A stretch of 30,309 nucleotides of DNA from a virus, in the IMG/VR virus record IMGVR_UViG_3300021364_000116, positions 1-30,309 of that record; one strand, written 5' to 3'. Below the pieces are notes generated by a model. It searched no databases. It was not told where the DNA came from and was given only the letters and a program-made list of their open reading frames with translations. Of the stretch, positions 22,505 to 28,465 are shown in pieces. Every line of letters begins with the position of its first letter. The first letter of the stretch is position 1. The position numbers and the translations under genes were made by a program.

Positions 22505-22801
22505 ATGGACACAATTTTAGTTATTTTAGGGTTATTAGTAGCTGCAGCAGCAGTTTATTACTTCGGATTTTATAAAAAAGGAAAAATCAATGATAGAGAT
22601 GGTGATTTTATTCCTGATGAAGTTGAAGATGCTGTTGAAGATGTAAAAGAAGCAGCTAAAGAAGTTAAGCGTAGAGCTAAACGAGTAAAAGAAGAAATTA
22701 AAGACGTAGTTGAAGAAGCTAAAGATGTAGCTGAACAAGTTAAAGACGTAGTTGATGCTGCTAAAGGTAAACCAAGAAGAGGCAGAAAACCTAAAAAATA
22801 A
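22505..22801 (+). CDS. Membrane-anchored helical repeat protein
   Basis: 98 aa. Residues 3-22 form a transmembrane helix (TILVILGLLVAAAAVYYFGF), followed by DRDGDFIPDEVEDA, which fits a calcium-binding D-x-D-x-D type loop as in thrombospondin type 3 or dockerin repeats. The rest is a long charged helix with repeats of VKEAAKEVKR, VVEEAKDVAEQ and VKDVVDAAKG, ending in the basic tail PRRGRKPKK. It resembles LEA-like or YtxH-like proteins. It might stand out from the membrane like a rod. No known phage counterpart can be named. Confidence 0.75.
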   Translation: MDTILVILGLLVAAAAVYYFGFYKKGKINDRDGDFIPDEVEDAVEDVKEAAKEVKRRAKRVKEEIKDVVEEAKDVAEQVKDVVDAAKGKPRRGRKPKK

Positions 22802-22804
22802 AAC

Positions 22805-23707
22805 ATGAGTAAATATCAATTAGAAGATTTATTAAACGAAATCACTGGCACAGGTAGAATTGGTACCTATATAGACACTTATAGAGGATTAGTCAATAAA
22901 ATAGATGACCTAAAAGAAAAAGGCATTAGAGTAAAAGAACTTGGAATGTCAGGTGATGGTAAAACAGCATTTGAATTTGAAGTTTACCCAGGTGATAAAG
23001 ACGAAGCATTCTCAGTTTATCCTTATAAATTTGATCCTAGAGATGAAGATGATATGGAAATCTTTAGATTCAGTATTGGAGGAAAACCAGTAGCAATTAG
23101 AGCAGCTAAAGAATTATTAGGTGATGGTGCTTATTCTAATGCAGAAATAAAAGATGGATTAGATCAACTTGATGATGCTGGGGATGATACTTCTGATTTT
23201 GATGACTTAAGAGAAAAAGATGATATGAAAAAAGAATTACCTAAATCTATTGCTGATAAAGAAAAAGCTGAAATTGAAAAAGATGCTAAAAAAGCTAAAG
23301 GTATGATGAAAGAAGAAGAAGGTTTTACTGAAGTAAGTGAAAAGGAAGTTAGATTCCATTTAGATGCTTATAGAGCAGGAACTATTGATGGTGATGATTT
23401 AGCTCAAGCAATTGAAGAAATTGTATTTGGTGATATAGTAGCCCCAGGAATGAATGAAGATGAATCAGTAAATGAAGAATTAGCTCCTACTGGAATTGCA
23501 ATATCGCAAAAACAACTTGATAACCTTAAAAAACTTGGAGCCATTTCAGGATTAGAGGTTTATGTTCAAGACAAAGATGGATCAAACGTAAGAAAAGTAG
23601 ATTATACTTTAACTAATACAGACTTTGAAAAAGGTGATGATGATTATGATTATCTAGAAGAAGGTCTAAAAGAACATTTTGGTCGTTTCATGAAAGATTA
23701 TCAATAA
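22805..23707 (+). CDS. Acidic 300 aa protein of unknown function
   Basis: A large acidic protein. The N-terminal 100 residues (YQLEDLLNEITGTGRIGTYI, FEFEVYPGDKDEAFSVYPYK) look folded, then comes a long Asp/Glu/Lys-rich stretch from 125 to 175 (DDTSDFDDLREKDDMKKEL, KAEIEKDAKKAKGMMK), then a second folded part ending EHFGRFMKDYQ. The layout suggests two domains joined by a charged linker. Such acidic proteins can be prohead cores or DNA mimics, but nothing specific shows that. It is followed by a terminator, so it ends its operon. Confidence 0.75.
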   Translation: MSKYQLEDLLNEITGTGRIGTYIDTYRGLVNKIDDLKEKGIRVKELGMSGDGKTAFEFEVYPGDKDEAFSVYPYKFDPRDEDDMEIFRFSIGGKPVAIRAAKELLGDGAYSNAEIKDGLDQLDDAGDDTSDFDDLREKDDMKKELPKSIADKEKAEIEKDAKKAKGMMKEEEGFTEVSEKEVRFHLDAYRAGTIDGDDLAQAIEEIVFGDIVAPGMNEDESVNEELAPTGIAISQKQLDNLKKLGAISGLEVYVQDKDGSNVRKVDYTLTNTDFEKGDDDYDYLEEGLKEHFGRFMKDYQ

Positions 23708-23733
23708 GACAGGTACACATTTTAAAATAAAAA

Positions 23734-23754
23734 AAGGAGCTTAATTAGCTCCTT
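23734..23754. terminator. Bidirectional intrinsic terminator
   Basis: Perfect 8-bp stem AAGGAGCT / AGCTCCTT with loop TAATT. A T-run follows on the + strand (23756-23762), and the A-run on the other side (23724-23735) gives a T-run for the minus strand. It separates the acidic protein gene from the convergent minus-strand gene, and its right arm also codes for the last residues of that gene. Confidence 0.88.
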
Positions 23755-23968
23755 CTTTTTTTCTAAGTTTATTTAAATTTTTTTGCCACAGTTTTTGGGC
23801 TTCTTCTAAGGTAATTGAACCTTCTTCGAGTTTAGCTTTAATTTCGTAATATTTAGCTTTTTTAAGATACTCGATTTGTTTCGATTTTTCATCCGTAATT
23901 GGATCATTCGTATTGGCTTGTGCACTCATCCCGAATAACAACAAACCTATTGTTATTGCTCTCTTCAT
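23741..23968 (-). CDS. Small secreted or periplasmic protein, only minus-strand gene
   Basis: 75 aa. The N-terminus is a signal peptide MKRAITIGLLLFGMSAQA ending in an A-x-A cleavage site, so the mature protein is about 57 aa. It is helical and charged (DEKSKQIEYLKKAKYYEIKA, then KLEEGSITLEEAQKLWQKNL). The G-S-I-T-x-E-E-A stretch recalls short SHOCT-type helical motifs, but the link is weak. It has its own terminator and a dyad with promoter-like sites upstream, hence an independently controlled insert (a moron). It may protect or modify the host envelope; no family name can be given. Confidence 0.75.
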   Translation of the reverse strand: MKRAITIGLLLFGMSAQANTNDPITDEKSKQIEYLKKAKYYEIKAKLEEGSITLEEAQKLWQKNLNKLRKKEGAN

Positions 23969-23994
23969 ATCGGTTATACATATGTCACATTTTA

Positions 23995-24039
23995 GTCATA
24001 TTAACGTCATCAATATGACGCCTTCTTTTATTATATTTA
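23995..24039. promoter_or_regulatory. Dyad and promoter in the divergent region
   Basis: GTCATATT (23995-24002) and AATATGAC (24012-24019) form a perfect 8-bp inverted repeat with a 9-base spacer. TATATTTA at 24032-24039 belongs to the 29-bp cassette repeat and lies 13 bases after the dyad. The -33 position (24009-24011) falls inside the dyad but is not TTG. The dyad could be an operator shared with the minus-strand gene, or an RNA hairpin. Confidence 0.6.
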
Positions 24040-24060
24040 CAGGGTAAAATTAAGGTTATG
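24032..24060 (+). repeat. Promoter-leader repeat, copy 2 of 2
   Basis: Second copy of the 29-base element at 20734-20762, with one mismatch, ending at the ATG of the next gene. Sequence upstream of the -7 box differs between copies. Confidence 0.85.
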
Positions 24061-24207
24061 ATTCAAGCAACTATGCATTCACATTCAGTATTAGAAGAAG
24101 TTATTTATCAATTACAATCTAAAGGCGCCATCGTCGATCCTTGTATTGTAGATGATTTAATCACGTGTATAAAAACACATAAAAAATTTGAATTTTCCCG
24201 CGATTAA
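24058..24207 (+). CDS. Small unknown protein, 49 aa
   Basis: Starts directly after the leader TAAAATTAAGGTT. MIQATMHSHSVLEEVIYQLQ then SKGAIVDPCIVDDLI gives a mixed helical protein with no known family. It is a single-gene unit: its stop at 24205-24207 is followed at once by the next hairpin and promoter. Confidence 0.68.
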   Translation: MIQATMHSHSVLEEVIYQLQSKGAIVDPCIVDDLITCIKTHKKFEFSRD

Positions 24208-24240
24208 ATTTGGCTACCCCAAATAAAGTTCGTATATTTA
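24208..24240 (+). promoter_or_regulatory. Hairpin plus promoter cassette
   Basis: A short stem ATTTGG / CCAAAT with loop CTACC (24208-24224) begins right after the upstream stop codon. TTG (24210-24212) is in the stem, and TATATTTA (24233-24240) is exactly 20 bases further on, within TTCGTATATTTA (24229-24240). It shares AAATTTGGCT with the cassette at 20.7 kb at the same distance from the -7 box. Confidence 0.75.
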
Positions 24241-24261
24241 GGTAAATAAATAATTAAGGTT

Positions 24262-24384
24262 ATGTTTAAAAAGTTCAGAAACAAGTACACACAAGAAATA
24301 GATACTGTAGTATCATTTTTGTTTATTGCATTAGTATTTTATATGTTATATTTTTCACTTTGGATATTTTGTCCTTGTGGTTAA
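24262..24384 (+). CDS. Small single-span membrane protein, 40 aa
   Basis: Starts after AATAATTAAGGTT. A basic start MFKKFRNKYTQEID precedes one hydrophobic helix SFLFIALVFYMLYFSLWIF (18-36), and the protein ends CPCG. A short membrane peptide from an early phage promoter may interact with host membrane proteins; identity unknown. Confidence 0.7.
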   Translation: MFKKFRNKYTQEIDTVVSFLFIALVFYMLYFSLWIFCPCG

Positions 24385-24396
24385 TAAATTAAGGTT

Positions 24397-24636
24397 ATGA
24401 TTAGAAAAAAGAAAGATTTATCCCCAAATAATCCTATGATTATTGATTTAACAGGTCCTGATGGAAATGCTTTTGTATTATTAGGTTATGCTAAAAATTT
24501 CTGTAAACAATTAGATTCTAATAATGAGATAGGTTTATGGGATAAAGTTCAATCTGAAATGACCTCAGGTGATTATGAAAATTTACTTGAAGTATTTGAT
24601 GGTTATTTTGGTTCATTTGTTATATTAGAAAGATAA
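24397..24636 (+). CDS. Unknown 79 aa protein
   Basis: Preceded by ATAAATTAAGGTT, again the short leader without its own promoter. The protein (MIDLTGPDGNAFVLLGYAKN at about residue 14, then SNNEIGLWDKVQSEMTSGDY) appears alpha/beta and folds to GSFVILER at the end. I do not recognise it with certainty; its compact size and position fit host-takeover genes. Confidence 0.72.
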   Translation: MIRKKKDLSPNNPMIIDLTGPDGNAFVLLGYAKNFCKQLDSNNEIGLWDKVQSEMTSGDYENLLEVFDGYFGSFVILER

Positions 24637-24641
24637 AAGTT

Positions 24642-24833
24642 ATGTTTAAAGATTCAGTATTCGCAAAATCAGATTTTGATGGTAAAGCCAGAGGTGGTAT
24701 TTACTTTAGATCATTTGACTTATCTAAGTTTCTAGAAAAAGTAGAAGCTAGTGATGAGGAAGTAGTTGGCCTTAGATTTGAGGGCAATAATTTAGAAGTA
24801 TTAGTTAACGCAAATAAAAGGATGAAGTTATGA
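24642..24833 (+). CDS. Unknown 63 aa protein
   Basis: A small acidic/beta protein (FAKSDFDGKARGGIYFRSFD, then VGLRFEGNNLEVLVNANK). Starts after GATAAAAGTT, a diverged copy of the leader. ATGA overlap with the next gene. No family is recognised. Confidence 0.7.
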   Translation: MFKDSVFAKSDFDGKARGGIYFRSFDLSKFLEKVEASDEEVVGLRFEGNNLEVLVNANKRMKL

Positions 24834-25141
24834 CACCAACATTTAGAAATTTAAAATTTAGACCTAAAAAATACGATAAAAAATGTATTGGAGCTAGTAT
24901 GGAATTAAAACCAGGTGTGTTTATTTCTGTAGTAGGAGGTCCTGGAATGTATAGTTCTCCAGGTGGGCTTTCACTTGATAGAGAAAAATGTGATGATTAC
25001 CCTGATTCAAACGAATTTGTTTCATTTGAAGTTGCTATTATAGATGAAAATCTACCTGATGATCAACAAGAATGGGACGTCAAAGGATGGCAAACCAGAG
25101 ATGATATTAATAAATTAATTAGAGAAAATTATGAAGGATAA
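24830..25141 (+). CDS. Unknown 103 aa protein
   Basis: Contains GVFISVVGGPGMYSSPGGLS and SFEVAIIDENLPDDQQEWDV, a beta-rich small protein with a Gly-rich loop. No family is recognised. It overlaps its neighbours by four and eleven bases. Confidence 0.72.
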   Translation: MTPTFRNLKFRPKKYDKKCIGASMELKPGVFISVVGGPGMYSSPGGLSLDREKCDDYPDSNEFVSFEVAIIDENLPDDQQEWDVKGWQTRDDINKLIRENYEG

Positions 25142-25364
25142 AAGGTACGTAGTTACATTTGAAGCATATGTTTATGCTCCTAATGATTATATGGCTAGAA
25201 AACGAAGCCATGCAGTTAATGATTCAATTAATGCAATTATGAATGTTCAGGATTCTGAAATAACAGATATAGTTGAACAACCATTTGGTACCCTTGGTAA
25301 TAGAAAATTAGATGATATTTCTAAGCCAACATCTAAAGATAAGGATGAACCATTACCATTTTAA
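25131..25364 (+). CDS. Small protein with SSB-like acidic tail
   Basis: 77 aa. The N-terminal YVVTFEAYVYAPNDYMARKR is a compact alpha/beta core of unknown family. The C-terminus ends KDKDEPLPF, which resembles the single-stranded DNA-binding protein tail (D-D-D-I-P-F) used to recruit repair and replication proteins. The final P-F with acidic residues before it fits, but the rest does not look like an OB fold. If exposed, the tail might bind host proteins that recognise SSB. Confidence 0.7.
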   Translation: MKDKRYVVTFEAYVYAPNDYMARKRSHAVNDSINAIMNVQDSEITDIVEQPFGTLGNRKLDDISKPTSKDKDEPLPF

Positions 25365-25365
25365 T

Positions 25366-25524
25366 ATGATTAAGCAAGGTGATTGGGTTATAGTTGATGG
25401 TTATCAACGTAAAAAATGTTTTGGTATGACAAAAAGAGGCAACTACCTTATCAAAATGTATAATAAATTAATGCAAGTGCCTCCAAATAGAGTTAAAAAA
25501 GCAAATTATGGAATACAGAAATAG
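25366..25524 (+). CDS. Small basic protein, 52 aa
   Basis: I place the start at ATG 25366, one base after the upstream stop, giving MIKQGDWVIVDGYQRKKCFG and a basic C-terminus NRVKKANYGIQK. An upstream ATG at 25312 would add 18 residues from inside the previous gene. The pattern GDWVIVDG suggests a small beta barrel. No family is recognised. Confidence 0.68.
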   Translation: MIKQGDWVIVDGYQRKKCFGMTKRGNYLIKMYNKLMQVPPNRVKKANYGIQK

Positions 25525-25849
25525 GTACGGAGACGTTTATACATTCACTAAACAAGAAGATGGTAATGTATTATGGGAAGGTAAATTTGAATATGTAAGA
25601 ACAGGAGGTGACCCTAATAAGATTACTATGGTTGATCCCTCAGGAGGACCTTTTATTTCAGAAGGGCAAATGTTATCTCATATTATATATGGAGATGAAA
25701 TGAATGTAATAGTAGAATCATTTGAGAGTGTTGAGGGTGGTTATCTTATTAAGTGTAAAGAACATGAATATGATCCAAATGATATGAGTCATTTAGAGGA
25801 TTTAGAAATAATAGGTGGAATAATTAATAGTACAAAAAACAAATTATGA
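25508..25849 (+). CDS. Unknown 113 aa protein
   Basis: MEYRNRYGDVYTFTKQEDGN then VDPSGGPFISEGQMLSHI; probably beta-rich with a Gly-Pro loop. No family is recognised. It overlaps the previous gene by 17 bases and the next by four. Confidence 0.7.
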   Translation: MEYRNRYGDVYTFTKQEDGNVLWEGKFEYVRTGGDPNKITMVDPSGGPFISEGQMLSHIIYGDEMNVIVESFESVEGGYLIKCKEHEYDPNDMSHLEDLEIIGGIINSTKNKL

Positions 25850-26073
25850 AAATAGAAAAACAAGTTTTACATCATTGCTTGGATAAGGCAAAAGAATTTT
25901 ATAAATTGGGGGAACGAGATAAAGCTAGAGACTATTGTGATATGGGAATAGCTTACGTTGCAGGTAAGAAAGAAAATGGTATGGAAGGTAATGAGTTACT
26001 TGAAGATGTTAAAATTAATTTATGGTTAGAACGTTTCTGGATGTTTCTAGAAAATAAACAATTAATGTTATGA
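25846..26073 (+). CDS. Unknown helical 75 aa protein
   Basis: Helix-rich (VLHHCLDKAKEFYKLGERDK and ARDYCDMGIAYVAGKKEN), with a pattern that could be a single TPR-like helix pair: the spacing of Ala/Tyr/Gly residues is similar, but it is too short to be sure. The C-terminal NLWLERFWMFLENK is aromatic. ATGA overlaps at both ends. Confidence 0.68.
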   Translation: MKIEKQVLHHCLDKAKEFYKLGERDKARDYCDMGIAYVAGKKENGMEGNELLEDVKINLWLERFWMFLENKQLML

Positions 26074-26270
26074 TAAAAATTCAAAAAAACAAATCAAACT
26101 ATTTAATTATAGAACAAAGAGAATATGAGGGTCATCCCTTCATAGACGTAAGAGAGTTCTATGATAATGAGGAAGGTAAATCTATGCCTACCAAAAGAGG
26201 AATTACATTTAACCCAAAATTAGCTGAGCAAGTAGCTGAAGCACTTTTAAATACAATTAAAAATGATTAG
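26070..26270 (+). CDS. PC4/p15 transcriptional coactivator-like ssDNA-binding protein
   Basis: 66 aa matching the PC4 (Sub1/p15) fold: four strands then a helix. The signature is HPFIDVREFYDNEEGK (22-37) followed by MPTKRGITFNPKLAEQVAE (39-57), which fits the family pattern F-I-D-I-R-E-[FY] and P-[TG]-[KR]-[KR]-G-I. PC4 dimers bind single-stranded DNA and melted promoters. In phages they are tied to recombination, replication or transcription. Size equals the minimal PC4 domain. It is one of the better assigned genes in this small-gene run. Confidence 0.87.
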   Translation: MIKIQKNKSNYLIIEQREYEGHPFIDVREFYDNEEGKSMPTKRGITFNPKLAEQVAEALLNTIKND

Positions 26271-26469
26271 ATTTGATAGCGATAAAGATAGTAGTTGGTG
26301 GGAATTAGCTGTAGCTTGGAAATGGCCTCATCAAGGTTTTACCATTGGATATGATTTAATCATTCCAAGTGAACAACCTGATAATGGTATGTTTTACCAT
26401 TCAGTTTTACTTTATTTAGGACCATTAAGTATAATCTATAATTTTGGAAATCACGATTACGATAACTAA
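26263..26469 (+). CDS. Unknown aromatic-rich 68 aa protein
   Basis: Rich in Trp and Tyr (SSWWELAVAWKWPHQGFTIG, then YHSVLLYLGPLSIIYNF). Could be a small beta protein with possible membrane contact. No family is recognised. Overlaps its neighbours by eight bases and one base. Confidence 0.65.
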   Translation: MIRFDSDKDSSWWELAVAWKWPHQGFTIGYDLIIPSEQPDNGMFYHSVLLYLGPLSIIYNFGNHDYDN

Positions 26470-26819
26470 TGGATTACAGTAAATTATTATTAGGAATATT
26501 TTGGTTTACCTTGGGTCACATAGCTGTATTTTTTCAGCTTAATGGACAATTTAAATGGGATTGGTTTAAACAAAATGAGTTTATTTTAGCTTGTTTTGGT
26601 TTAGTTATTTCATTTTTTTATATTTGGGGTACAAAATATGTTGTAGAAGGTTTTGGTGGATTATTATGGCCAACTAGATTTGTTGGCTTTGCAATTGGAA
26701 TCTCTACGTATGCTATTGGTGTTAGTTATTTCTTTAAAGAAGGTATAACAGCAAAAACATCAGTTAGTTTAGCATTATGTTTATTATTAATAGCAATTCA
26801 AGTATTATGGAAAAATTAA
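26469..26819 (+). CDS. Four-span membrane protein, unknown
   Basis: 116 aa with about four hydrophobic helices (residues 4-22, 37-56, 67-88 and 96-113), and a loop LNGQFKWDWFKQNE between the first two. No known transporter motif is visible. It overlaps the next small membrane protein gene by 13 bases. Size and number of spans would also fit a holin or envelope-modifying protein, but no evidence singles one out. Confidence 0.72.
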   Translation: MDYSKLLLGIFWFTLGHIAVFFQLNGQFKWDWFKQNEFILACFGLVISFFYIWGTKYVVEGFGGLLWPTRFVGFAIGISTYAIGVSYFFKEGITAKTSVSLALCLLLIAIQVLWKN

Positions 26820-26950
26820 AAAAAAATAGACAGTATAGGTCTAATCAAGGACGAAGTCCTAAACAAATAGAAACCAACAATAAATTATTATTTATATCAG
26901 TTATTGGGTTAATTATTACATTCGTATTTATACTTTTAACAACACATTAA
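26807..26950 (+). CDS. Small single-span membrane protein, 47 aa
   Basis: From ATG 26807 to TAA 26948-26950. The basic N-terminus (KNRQYRSNQGRSPKQIE) is followed by one hydrophobic helix LLFISVIGLIITFVFILL (27-44). Short membrane proteins with this layout occur among holins and superinfection proteins. It shares the last A of its stop with the next ATG, which supports it being real. Confidence 0.68.
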   Translation: MEKLKKNRQYRSNQGRSPKQIETNNKLLFISVIGLIITFVFILLTTH

Positions 26951-27294
26951 TGAAAGCAGGAAAAATTTGGGGTAAAACAGAAATGGTACACAAAAATGGT
27001 GTATTAGAATTTCACAGAATTGAATTTAATGCAGGGTATAAATGTTCAGAACATGAACATAAATTTAAATGGAATGGGTTTTTTGTTGAATCAGGTAAAA
27101 TGATTGTTCGTGTATGGCAAGATGATCAAGGTTTAGTTGATGAAACAATATTAGAGGCAGGTGATTTTACAATGGTTAAACCAGGTAAATTTCATCAATT
27201 TGAAGGATTAGAAGATGGGGTAGCATTTGAATTATATTGGGCTGAATTTAACCATGACGATATAAACCGTAGAACATCAGGAACTAAATCTTAA
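26950..27294 (+). CDS. Cupin-fold protein
   Basis: 114 aa. The first cupin motif is CSEHEHKFKWNGFFVESG (H35, H37 and E47) and the second GDFTMVKPGKFHQF (H82). These could bind a metal. The family includes sugar isomerases, oxygenases and binding proteins, so the exact reaction is open. It begins the KDO-linked gene run, so a sugar substrate is plausible. Starts at the final A of the previous stop. Confidence 0.82.
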   Translation: MKAGKIWGKTEMVHKNGVLEFHRIEFNAGYKCSEHEHKFKWNGFFVESGKMIVRVWQDDQGLVDETILEAGDFTMVKPGKFHQFEGLEDGVAFELYWAEFNHDDINRRTSGTKS

Positions 27295-27296
27295 TT

Positions 27297-27839
27297 ATGG
27301 AATCATTTATTTTACAAGACTATATAGACCCATCAATATGCGATAAAATTGTTGATGGATTTGAAAACAACTCAACTAAACCTAGGTTTGATGAAGTAAG
27401 AGGATATTGGAGGTTAACTGATGGTAATTTTGATAAAAAAGTAATAAGGGAATATAACAGGGCTTTAAATGATGTTGAGAAAAAATATAGAAAAAAATAC
27501 AAGTACATTAACCAAGTAGGAGATTTTGCAGCAATGAGTCCATATAATATTCAAAAATACGAACCAGGATATGCTTATAATCCTATTCATATTGAAGGGG
27601 GAGGACCTCAACCTAATAAGTTACAAAGAATATTAGCATTTACTACTTATTTAAATGATATTGAAGTTGATGGGGAAACAGAATTTATTCATCAACAAAT
27701 GAAAGTACAACCTAGAAAAGGACTTACAATCATATGGCCAGCAGGATGGACTCACCCACATAGAGGAATACCTGCCCCAAATGAAACAAAATATATAGCT
27801 ACAGGATGGTTTTGTTGGACTTTTAGACCAAAAGGATGA
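27297..27839 (+). CDS. 2OG-Fe(II) oxygenase, prolyl 4-hydroxylase-like
   Basis: 180 aa. The core follows the P4H alpha pattern: NPIHIEGGG with H98-x-E100 (Glu in place of the usual Asp), TTYLNDIEVDGETEF (116-130), then WPAGWTHPHRG with the distal His (H155) and the YIATGWFCW strand. Related enzymes occur in many large phages. The substrate could be a protein, sugar or nucleic acid. Second 2OG oxygenase in the window, here next to the KDO genes. Overlaps the next gene by four bases. Confidence 0.85.
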   Translation: MESFILQDYIDPSICDKIVDGFENNSTKPRFDEVRGYWRLTDGNFDKKVIREYNRALNDVEKKYRKKYKYINQVGDFAAMSPYNIQKYEPGYAYNPIHIEGGGPQPNKLQRILAFTTYLNDIEVDGETEFIHQQMKVQPRKGLTIIWPAGWTHPHRGIPAPNETKYIATGWFCWTFRPKG

Positions 27840-28465
27840 TGAAAATAGCAATAGCAATACCCGCTAGATTAAATAGTAGCAGATTAAAAGAAAAAATGTT
27901 ACTAAAATTTGATGGTAAGCCTTTAATTCAAAATGTATTTGAAAAAGTATCTAAATTTGGATTTGATACATTTGTTTTAACTGATAGTAAAAAGATTGCT
28001 AAATATATACCTGAAGAGAATGTTATAATAACAGGTAAAGAAGAAAATGGTACTGCAAGAATTTGTAGCCAGAAAATGAAGTTTTTTGATTATGATTATA
28101 TCATTAATGTTCAAGGAGACATGTTAGATATAACGTATGAAACTATAGAACCTATAATTAAAACTATGGGTGCCCATAGAAATGTAATTACAGCCTACAC
28201 TAAAGGATATAATCCAAATGGAGTTAAAATTATTCATCAAGGTAATTTTGCTTGTTGGTTTACTAGATCAGATATAGGATATGGTGATTCACATTTAGGA
28301 ATATATGCTTACCCCTGGATATTTTTAGACAGATATCATTCATTTCCTGAAAATTATCCTAGTGAGAATTTAGAACAAAATAGAATTTTGGGTTCTCATT
28401 ATAGAGTAATGGCTGTAGAAGTAGAATATAATGGAAGAGAAATTAATACTAAAGATGACTTATGA
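27836..28465 (+). CDS. kdsB: CMP-KDO synthetase-like cytidylyltransferase
   Basis: 209 aa (or 208 from 27839). IAIPARLNSSRLKEKML (7-22) is the CTP-binding loop, NGTARIC (71-77) replaces S-G-T-D-R-V, and NVQGDMLDI (91-99) holds the Mg-binding Asp95. HLGIYAYPWIFLDRY (153-167) and SENLEQNRIL (176-185) match KdsB substrate regions. It would make CMP-KDO from KDO and CTP. The final motif V-D-T-P-E-D-L appears as INTKDDL with Asn204 where E. coli has a metal-binding Asp, and the protein stops there, about 40 residues shorter overall. Activity is likely but altered. Confidence 0.85.
   Translation: MMKIAIAIPARLNSSRLKEKMLLKFDGKPLIQNVFEKVSKFGFDTFVLTDSKKIAKYIPEENVIITGKEENGTARICSQKMKFFDYDYIINVQGDMLDITYETIEPIIKTMGAHRNVITAYTKGYNPNGVKIIHQGNFACWFTRSDIGYGDSHLGIYAYPWIFLDRYHSFPENYPSENLEQNRILGSHYRVMAVEVEYNGREINTKDDL

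Noticed and set aside
22535-22819. Long minus-strand frames opposite the membrane-anchored helical protein
   Set aside because: They mirror repeated codons of the + strand gene and encode low-complexity Phe/Ser-rich sequence.
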